A stretch of DNA of 64,000 bases from positions 294,071 to 358,070 of the forward strand of contig NZ_JALDYF010000002.1 in assembly GCF_032154225.1 (NCBI RefSeq), in the 5' to 3' direction. This stretch comes from Psychrobacillus sp032154225 (lineage in GTDB: Bacteria > Bacillota > Bacilli > Bacillales_A > Planococcaceae). Below the pieces are notes generated by a model. The model was not told the DNA's origin, made no database searches, and saw only the letters and a list, made by a program, of their open reading frames with translations. This document shows positions 58,815 to 64,000 of this stretch, piece by piece. The position numbers and the translations under genes are program-made. Numbering within the stretch: position 1 is the stretch's first letter; each line of letters opens with the position of its first letter.

Positions 58815-59659
58815 TAGATTCTATTATGCAGTATCAATTTTTGCAAAATGCGTTTGCGTCGGGCATAATAATTGGTTTTATCGCACCGCTATTAGGTGTT
58901 TTTATCGTTGTTCGTAGGCTTTCGTTAATTTCAGATGCATTAAGCCATGTGACATTAGCTGGTATAGCAGGAAGCCTTTATTTGAGCCAATCTGTCGCTG
59001 CTTTATCCATGTTGAACCCTTTATATTTAGGAATTGCTGCATCTGTTACAGGTTCGCTCTTTATTGAACGCTTACGGAGAGTGTATAAGCATTACGAAGA
59101 GTTAGCAATACCGATCATTATGTCCGCTGGTTTGGGTTTTAGTGCTATATTTATATCGCTTGCAGAAGGGTTTAGTTCGGATTTGTTTAGTTATTTGTTC
59201 GGATCAGTCTCTGCTGTAAGTAGACAAGATTTATGGATTGTTGTGTGTATCGCAATTATTGTTATTGTATTTTTAACAGTCTTTTTTAAAGAATTATTCG
59301 TTCTTTCATTCGATGAAGAATATGCAAGAGCTTCTGGTTTGCCTGCAAAATGGATTCATATTCTATTTATGATTGTTACGGCATTAGTTATTGCTGGATC
59401 GATGCGAATTGTAGGGATATTACTCGTTTCTTCCTTAATGACGCTGCCAGTTGCTGCTGCGATGCGAATTGCAAAAAGCTTTAAACACGCGATTATTTTC
59501 TCTGTTGTATTTGGGGAGTTAGCAGTAATTATTGGTTTAGTTAGTGCATTCTATTTAGATTTAGCCCCAGGTGGTACAATTGTTATAACTTCTATTATTA
59601 TTTTGCTTCTTACTATTTTAGTGAAAAAAGTGAGCGTGAAGGGAGTTTTGTCAACATGA
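58811..59659 (+). CDS. znuB: Zinc ABC transporter, permease
   Basis: The 282-residue ABC-3 family permease has about eight hydrophobic helices. The family signature is RRLSLISDALSHVTLAGIAG, followed by SFDEEYARASGLPAKWIHILFM and SMRIVGILLVSSLMTLPVAAAM. ATG 58811 overlaps the znuC stop (ATGA) with AGAGGTG upstream. An upstream start inside znuC is rejected. It overlaps zur by four bases. Confidence 0.93.
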   Translation: MIDSIMQYQFLQNAFASGIIIGFIAPLLGVFIVVRRLSLISDALSHVTLAGIAGSLYLSQSVAALSMLNPLYLGIAASVTGSLFIERLRRVYKHYEELAIPIIMSAGLGFSAIFISLAEGFSSDLFSYLFGSVSAVSRQDLWIVVCIAIIVIVFLTVFFKELFVLSFDEEYARASGLPAKWIHILFMIVTALVIAGSMRIVGILLVSSLMTLPVAAAMRIAKSFKHAIIFSVVFGELAVIIGLVSAFYLDLAPGGTIVITSIIILLLTILVKKVSVKGVLST

Positions 59660-60066
59660 ATACGGACAAAGCTTGGGAGATTTTAAAAAAGGAAGGCTTC
59701 AAAAAGACAGATAAACGTGAGCAGATTTTAAACATTTTTTCAGAAACGACAAAATATATTACAGCTAGAGATATTTTAGATATTATGATGGTGGAACATC
59801 CAGGAATGAGTTATGACACAATCTATCGCAATTTAAGTACATTTGTGGAGCTTGGTATATTAGACGAAACAGAGTTAACAGGGGAAAAAAATTTTAGAAT
59901 GCATTGTGAAGTAGATCACCATCATCATCATTTTATTTGCATGTCTTGTGGTAACATTAAAGAAATTCATTTTTGTCCAATGGAAATGCTGCAAAATGCA
60001 ATACCTGCATACCAGATCGAAAGTCATAAATTTGAGATTTACGGAAAATGTCCGGAATGTCATTGA
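59656..60066 (+). CDS. zur: Zinc uptake regulator Zur (Fur family)
   Basis: The 136-residue Fur-family repressor has the N-terminal winged helix (TDKREQILNIFSETTKYITARD; GMSYDTIYRNLSTFVELGILDE). A metal-sensing His cluster follows (DHHHHHFIC), and two CxxC pairs (CMSC and CPEC) form the structural zinc site. The operon with znuC-znuB and the Zur box at the promoter support Zur over Fur or PerR. Translation is coupled to znuB (ATGA). It equals yqfV of B. subtilis. Confidence 0.94.
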   Translation: MNTDKAWEILKKEGFKKTDKREQILNIFSETTKYITARDILDIMMVEHPGMSYDTIYRNLSTFVELGILDETELTGEKNFRMHCEVDHHHHHFICMSCGNIKEIHFCPMEMLQNAIPAYQIESHKFEIYGKCPECH

Positions 60067-60067
60067 G

Positions 60068-60101
60068 AAACACCGCCAAATTAATGTTTGGCGGTGTTTT
60101 T
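60068..60101 (+). terminator. Terminator after zur
   Basis: AAACACCGCCAAA and TTTGGCGGTGTTT form a 13-bp stem followed by T residues. Confidence 0.93.
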
Positions 60102-60143
60102 ATATAGATTGAAAGATTCGCCCTAATGAAGTTTATAAAATTT

Positions 60144-60152
60144 CATAATATA
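60144..60152 (+). promoter_or_regulatory. Possible sporulation (SigK/SigE-type) -10 element
   Basis: CATAATATA fits the SigK -10 pattern CATANNNTA, 57 bases before the beta-helix gene. No convincing -35 was seen. Confidence 0.3.
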
Positions 60153-60208
60153 GAAATGGAGGAGAGATAAGTATTTCCTCTAATTGCAGAAAAAAGGAGG
60201 TGTGAATT

Positions 60209-61519
60209 ATGCCAGAAAAAATGTTTATTAATAATAGTTTAGCAAAATTCGAAATAACCATTTTTATACGTGAAGGAGAACTTCCTTACAACCAAGATGG
60301 CACTGTTTCATTTACCCTCAATCCTGGGGAAGCACAAACGGTTCCCTATGGAAGCGATCAAAATATTTTCTTAAACGGAATATTGTTTTTCACGATTTTC
60401 GAAGGAGACCTGTATAGTAAAATGCAGTTTGTTACTTTGTCAGAAAGTGAATTAGATGATCTTCTTAACACGAATGATACTATCATTATTACTTCAAATC
60501 TAACTGACTATGTCATATCGGGTAGTAATATATACCTTGATGCTATCAATAATGCGCAAACGATTGCAGAAATGAGAGCTGCAATGGAAGATCCAGGATT
60601 AGGTTTAGATCTATCCTTATACAATAGCCTTACCGATGCTCAAAAAAATCAGCTAGCAGGAGAGCTATTAAATGATAGACCGATCGGTGGCTACACTTCT
60701 ACTACAAATGTTCAAATAGCACTAGATACAGCTTTGAACGAATTAGTTAATCTAGATAATATATTTGTTCTAGCAGGATCAGTTGGAGGAAATGGTAGCC
60801 AAGCATACCCTTTTGGTACGATACAGGAAGGCATTACAGCAGTAAATCCTACCGGAGTAGTAAATATTTTAGCAGGGATCTATCCAATTACTTCTCAAAT
60901 TAACGTAAATAAAGCCGGAATAACATTAAAAGGCGAGATAGGAACTAGTTTATTAGTACAGGCGGATATTATTGCAATACTAATAACAGCAGCAATTACT
61001 ACGGTTGACGGTTTAACTATTACAAGTGATATCCCTTATGCAAGGGAATTTATTCAAGTTGGAGGAGCGAATACTAGTTTAATAAATAACACGATTTATG
61101 GTCCGGTGCAAGCTTTGCCTATGTCAAACTGGGTAGTGAATCGTGCAGTTGTTCCTCAAGTAGGTAATACAGGCTTATTTGTAGAAGGTAATACGTTCTA
61201 TTCGCTGCGAACGGGTATTTATATTAATCCGAATGTTACAGGAGCCATTAATAATAACATTGTATATAATACCAAGGGGGCATTCTTAGTAGATGGAGCT
61301 TTTACAACATTCGTAGGAAACTCATGGGGAATTCCAGCAAACGAAGTTGATATTGTGTTGCTAGATGGAACTACAATGGGATCTCCATACGATGATCTTA
61401 CTGCTTTAAGTGTAGCAAATAACAATGCGTCTATTTCAGATCAACGAGTAATATTCCTTGAAAATGAAGTGACTCCAATATTTAAAAAAGGATTTTGGTC
61501 AAGCATTTTCAGGAAATAA
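60209..61519 (+). CDS. Right-handed beta-helix protein, 436 aa
   Basis: The protein has no signal peptide or membrane helix. An N-terminal beta-rich domain (about 1-105) is followed by a linker. A right-handed parallel beta-helix comes next (about 190-400), starting with NGSQAYPFGTIQEGITAV, the entry motif of pectate lyase-like or DUF1565 proteins. Turns rich in Asn follow (NTIYGPV, NNNIVYNT, VGNSWG). It ends FKKGFWSSIFRK. A perfect AAAGGAGGTG site precedes ATG. Such proteins occur as surface or spore-coat structures and phage tail fibres; no phage genes lie nearby. Confidence 0.75.
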   Translation: MPEKMFINNSLAKFEITIFIREGELPYNQDGTVSFTLNPGEAQTVPYGSDQNIFLNGILFFTIFEGDLYSKMQFVTLSESELDDLLNTNDTIIITSNLTDYVISGSNIYLDAINNAQTIAEMRAAMEDPGLGLDLSLYNSLTDAQKNQLAGELLNDRPIGGYTSTTNVQIALDTALNELVNLDNIFVLAGSVGGNGSQAYPFGTIQEGITAVNPTGVVNILAGIYPITSQINVNKAGITLKGEIGTSLLVQADIIAILITAAITTVDGLTITSDIPYAREFIQVGGANTSLINNTIYGPVQALPMSNWVVNRAVVPQVGNTGLFVEGNTFYSLRTGIYINPNVTGAINNNIVYNTKGAFLVDGAFTTFVGNSWGIPANEVDIVLLDGTTMGSPYDDLTALSVANNNASISDQRVIFLENEVTPIFKKGFWSSIFRK

Positions 61520-61529
61520 CAATTAAAAC

Positions 61530-61584
61530 ACACATCATGGTTCAAGCATCTTAATGGATGTGCTTAGACTGTGATGTGCTTTTT
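61530..61584 (+). terminator. Two-tier hairpin terminator after the beta-helix gene
   Basis: The inner stem AAGCATC/GATGTGCTT lies inside the outer stem CACATCA/TGATGTG, followed by CTTTTT. Confidence 0.75.
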
Positions 61585-61673
61585 AGAGAGTTATGTGCAA
61601 TTCAACTTACTTCTCAAATGAAACTATACATAACGGTAGAATATAATGAACTATGGAAAAGAGGGGTGAGGTT

Positions 61674-61820
61674 ATGGGGCAAGAACTAGGTATAGAAGAA
61701 AAAAATACATTAATTGGTCGACTTTTTACGTTAGGCGGTTCACTTTTGTTTCTCATAGGATCAGCTATCGCTGTAGTTATTGCTTATCAAGCATATGCAA
61801 AAGTATTAGGGATGCATTAA
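61674..61820 (+). CDS. Small single-pass membrane protein, 48 aa
   Basis: MGQELGIEEKNTLIGRLFTL leads into a long hydrophobic segment (about residues 17-42, GGSLLFLIGSAIAVVIAYQA), then YAKVLGMH. GAGGGGTGAGG lies 2-8 bases before ATG 61674, a strong ribosome site, and a TATAAT stands 26 bases upstream. It resembles the single-helix small proteins common in Bacillales, and no family is assigned. It is followed immediately by a terminator. Confidence 0.7.
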   Translation: MGQELGIEEKNTLIGRLFTLGGSLLFLIGSAIAVVIAYQAYAKVLGMH

Positions 61821-61850
61821 AAAAACCGCGAGCATTATGCTCACGGTTTT
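61819..61850. terminator. Bidirectional terminator
   Basis: AAAACCGCGAGCAT and ATGCTCACGGTTTT pair with one mismatch (G-T on the minus strand). It separates the 48-aa gene from the converging nucleotidase gene and overlaps the end of the latter. Confidence 0.88.
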
Positions 61851-62419
61851 AATAGTGCGAATTCCTTTTCAATCCATTCATTTGCTTCTAGCCAGTTATT
61901 TACTCGAATTACTCCATTTGGTGCAGGTTGTTGATTGTATGGAGTATTAAACAAAATAACTGGAATATCTAACTCTTCATGTATTTCTACAGCATTATCA
62001 TGTTTGTCTTCAAAGAAAACGTGTACCCCATGTTTTTTAGCTGTTTCAATTTTCTTGTGCGTACCGATTAATTCGATATGATCATAAAGTAATTCCTGCT
62101 CTTTAAACCAGTTCAGCGTAACATCCATCACGTTTTCTCCACGAGCGGATATAAAGAATAACTCGTATTTTTCTTTCCAAGCGGATAAAATTGCATGAGC
62201 ATCTGCCTGAATAGGAGAAGTAGCATAGATCACTGGCTCCGATTTTCTAAACCATTCGTAAAACTCTTTTTCACTCACAGGAAACGCTTTTGTTAGATCA
62301 TATTCTTTAATATCTTCCAACTGCAAATTGCAATTAAAAGCGTCATTTATATGTGGAAGTAAAGAAGTAGGGCAAGTTACAGTGCCATCTATATCTATTC
62401 CAAATCGAATATTCGTCAT
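61841..62419 (-). CDS. yqfW: HAD-type nucleotidase (YqfW-like)
   Basis: The 192-residue HAD protein belongs to the 5'(3')-deoxyribonucleotidase NT5C-like group. The nucleophile motif is GIDIDGTVTCP, motif II FFISARGENV, and the FFEDKHDNAVEI region carries the final Asp. In B. subtilis yqfW sits between zur and ispG, as here. ATG 62419 follows AAGGAGTAAG. It is 12 bases downstream of ispG and likely in the same transcript. The substrate is unproven. Confidence 0.88.
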   Translation of the reverse strand: MTNIRFGIDIDGTVTCPTSLLPHINDAFNCNLQLEDIKEYDLTKAFPVSEKEFYEWFRKSEPVIYATSPIQADAHAILSAWKEKYELFFISARGENVMDVTLNWFKEQELLYDHIELIGTHKKIETAKKHGVHVFFEDKHDNAVEIHEELDIPVILFNTPYNQQPAPNGVIRVNNWLEANEWIEKEFALLKP

Positions 62420-62431
62420 GTATCTTACTCC

Positions 62432-63538
62432 TTACACTTGTTGTTTTTCTAGTGCTTGTTTTGCAAAATACTCTTCGGCAAGTTTATCAATTTCCACTTT
62501 CAGTTCTTCTACCATCGTGGCTTCTGGTACTTTTCGAACTGTTTTGCCTTTCATAAATAAAAGACCTTCCCCGCGTGCACCCGCAATACCGATGTCTGCT
62601 TCACGCGCTTCACCTGGTCCGTTTACTGCGCAACCAAGCACAGCTACTTTAAGAGGTGCTTTAATGTGAGAAATATATTCTTCTACTTCATTAGCAATTG
62701 TAATTAAATCAATTTCGATACGTCCACATGTAGGACAAGAGATTAATGTTGCAGCGTTAGATGATAATCCAAATACTTTTAATAATTCTCTCGCTACTTT
62801 TATTTCTTCTACTGGGTCAGCACTTAACGATACACGCATTGTATTCCCGATACCCATACTTAGAAGGGTACCAAGACCAGCGGCACTTTTGATCGAACCT
62901 GAGAAAAGTGTACCAGATTCAGTAATTCCTAAGTGAAGCGGGTAGTCAAATGCTTTGGAAGCTTTTTCATACGCTTCAATTGCAAGCGATACATCTGAAG
63001 CTTTCATCGAAACGATAATATCATGAAAATCTAAGTCTTCTAATATTTTTATATGATGTAAAGCACTTTCTACCATGCCGTCTGCAGTAGGGAAGCCATA
63101 TTTTTCAACAATTTTTCTTTCAAGTGAACCAGCGTTGACACCAATACGAATTGGAATGCCTTTTGCTTTTGCAGCGTTTACAACTGCTTCTACTTTTTCT
63201 TTACGCCCGATATTACCTGGGTTAATACGAATTTTGTCCGCACCTTGTTCAATTGCGATAAGTGCTAATTTATAATCGAAATGAATATCCACTACAAGCG
63301 GTATATTAATGCGTTTTTTAATTTCTCCGATAGAGTAGGCAGCCCGTTCATCTGGACAAGCAACACGAACGATTTGGCATCCTGCTTCTTCTAATCGCAG
63401 TATTTCAGCTACAGTCGCTTCTACATCATGTGTTTTTGTTGTCGTCATACTTTGTATAAAAAGCTCGTTGCTACCACCTATAGTTAAGTTTCCAACTTTT
63501 ATAGGGCGAGTGTTGGAACGATGAATTATTTCAGTCAT
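62432..63538 (-). CDS. ispG: (E)-4-hydroxy-3-methylbut-2-enyl-diphosphate synthase IspG
   Basis: The 368-residue [4Fe-4S] enzyme converts MEcPP to HMBPP, the step before IspH. The N-terminal TIM barrel begins HRSNTRPIKVGNLTIGG and contains LVVDIHFDYKLAL and KIRINPGNIG. The C-terminal Fe-S domain has the ligands in ISCPTCGRIEIDL and LGCAVNGPGEARE. ATG 63538 follows AAAGGAGAGAA. It is the first gene of the ispG-yqfW unit on the minus strand. Confidence 0.97.
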   Translation of the reverse strand: MTEIIHRSNTRPIKVGNLTIGGSNELFIQSMTTTKTHDVEATVAEILRLEEAGCQIVRVACPDERAAYSIGEIKKRINIPLVVDIHFDYKLALIAIEQGADKIRINPGNIGRKEKVEAVVNAAKAKGIPIRIGVNAGSLERKIVEKYGFPTADGMVESALHHIKILEDLDFHDIIVSMKASDVSLAIEAYEKASKAFDYPLHLGITESGTLFSGSIKSAAGLGTLLSMGIGNTMRVSLSADPVEEIKVARELLKVFGLSSNAATLISCPTCGRIEIDLITIANEVEEYISHIKAPLKVAVLGCAVNGPGEAREADIGIAGARGEGLLFMKGKTVRKVPEATMVEELKVEIDKLAEEYFAKQALEKQQV

Positions 63539-63912
63539 GAAATTCTCTCCTTTTTAAAGCTATTGCAATTACTATCCTTCATTTTATCAGTCTTTCGAAG
63601 GAAATGACAAGAAAGAACTCTAGTTATTTAAAAAAGTTAGGGACGTATATAAATTTATCGAATGGACTGGGTTTCAAACGGACGCTTTGTACTTCATCTA
63701 TTTTAGAATGCAAGATGAAGATCACCTACAATTGGATGTTTATGTTAGTATCATTACACGTCTGTTGATTATCCTATTTCTTGAAAGTTTGTGCTAATAG
63801 GAAAAAAACTAATACATTTTAATGCTAAAACACTCGTTTTCGATTTGCATTACGTCCTCATTCGTGCTTTACATAAAATGCGTCTTAGTAGAGAGTTTCG
63901 GCAGGGATTTAC
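63539..63912. other. Intergenic region upstream of ispG, no gene seen
   Basis: It carries the ispG ribosome site near 63545-63552. The longest frames are about 50 codons without a start or ribosome site. I see no clear RNA gene or strong hairpin. Confidence 0.5.
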
Positions 63913-64000
63913 GCTACAAGGAGGACGCTTTCCGTGGGGCGGGCAGTGAGCCTCCTCGGTCGCTAGCGCAACACTGCGGGGTCTCACCTGTCCCGCTTAA
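63913..64000. repeat. GC-rich repeat-like element, cut by window end
   Basis: The stretch starting GCTACAAGGAGGACGCTTTC is far richer in G+C than its surroundings. It contains self-complementary parts (GCGGGCAGTGAG against TCTCACCTGTCCCGC). I recall very similar intergenic repeats in other Bacillales genomes; this was not searched. Confidence 0.5.

Noticed and set aside
63610..63780. Short plus-strand frame upstream of ispG (about 50 codons)
   Set aside because: No start with a ribosome site and no recognisable protein pattern.
1..64000. rRNA or tRNA genes, CRISPR arrays, intact insertion sequences, prophage
   Set aside because: None was recognised on either strand. The accessory blocks have no transposase or integrase.

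Overview
The window is an AT-rich stretch of a Gram-positive, endospore-forming chromosome. Gene order follows the lepA-hrcA-dnaK-phoH-era-recO-dnaG-sigA-ispG segment of Bacillus subtilis. Signs of this kind of host are the CIRCE/HrcA heat-shock operon, the sporulation genes yqfC/yqfD, the PDRP gene ppsR with ccpN, cccA, YqfQ, YqfT and a glycine T-box. The single-chain glycyl-tRNA synthetase in place of glyQ-glyS, plus overall divergence from B. subtilis, suggests a Planococcaceae-type member of Bacillales (Psychrobacillus, Lysinibacillus or Sporosarcina-like). The genus is an inference. No rRNA, tRNA, CRISPR array, prophage or intact transposase was seen.

Layout. 1-16.6 kb is conserved core: the 3' part of lepA, hemW, the hrcA-grpE-dnaK-dnaJ-prmA-rsmE-mtaB heat-shock/translation operon, deoC, rpsU, nfeD-floA, yqfC-yqfD and phoH. 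16.6-26.7 kb is accessory: small membrane and secreted proteins, GNAT acetyltransferases, a deaminase, a HAD phosphatase, an AadA-like nucleotidyltransferase, a Nudix hydrolase and several broken genes. 26.8-31.9 kb returns to core (pgpH, ybeY, dgkA, cdd, era, recO), followed by glyS on the minus strand behind a T-box. 33.7-42 kb is a second accessory block: broken isochorismatase and DinB-like genes, two alpha/beta hydrolases, two DHFR-fold reductases, a tandem pair of zinc-ribbon proteins, a phosphotransferase preceded by a candidate translational attenuator, and a ParB-fold protein. 42.1-46.8 kb is ccpN-ppsR and dnaG-sigA. 46.9-51.2 kb is a third, smaller accessory segment (membrane protein, two GNATs, a luciferase-like oxidoreductase, a PepSY protein, an acyl-CoA dehydrogenase). 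51.3-63.5 kb is core again: cccA, trmK-yqfO, ispH, yqfQ, cshB, nfo, yqfT, a zinc-uptake operon znuC-znuB-zur, a beta-helix protein, a nucleotidase and ispG. The last ~90 bases enter a GC-rich repeat-like element cut by the window end.

How the genes work together. HrcA with its CIRCE operator controls the chaperone set DnaK-DnaJ-GrpE. PrmA, RsmE, MtaB, YbeY, Era, TrmK, GlyRS, S21 and LepA serve ribosome and tRNA function. CcpN and PpsR sit together as regulators of gluconeogenesis and PEP/pyruvate interconversion. DnaG-SigA is a compact macromolecular-synthesis operon. Zur lies in the zinc transporter operon, downstream of a Zur-box-like site. IspH and IspG are two late steps of MEP isoprenoid synthesis.

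The most notable points are: (1) a 17-codon leader and mutually exclusive 7-bp pairings that could hide or expose the Shine-Dalgarno of a phosphotransferase gene; (2) a pair of neighbouring zinc-ribbon paralogues, one carrying a five-copy pentanucleotide repeat in frame; (3) an inverted alpha2 glyS in place of glyQS; (4) a luciferase-family gene whose conserved N-terminus has no ATG, GTG or TTG start, near an inverted-repeat array; (5) single-base lesions in at least six accessory genes while all core genes stay open.
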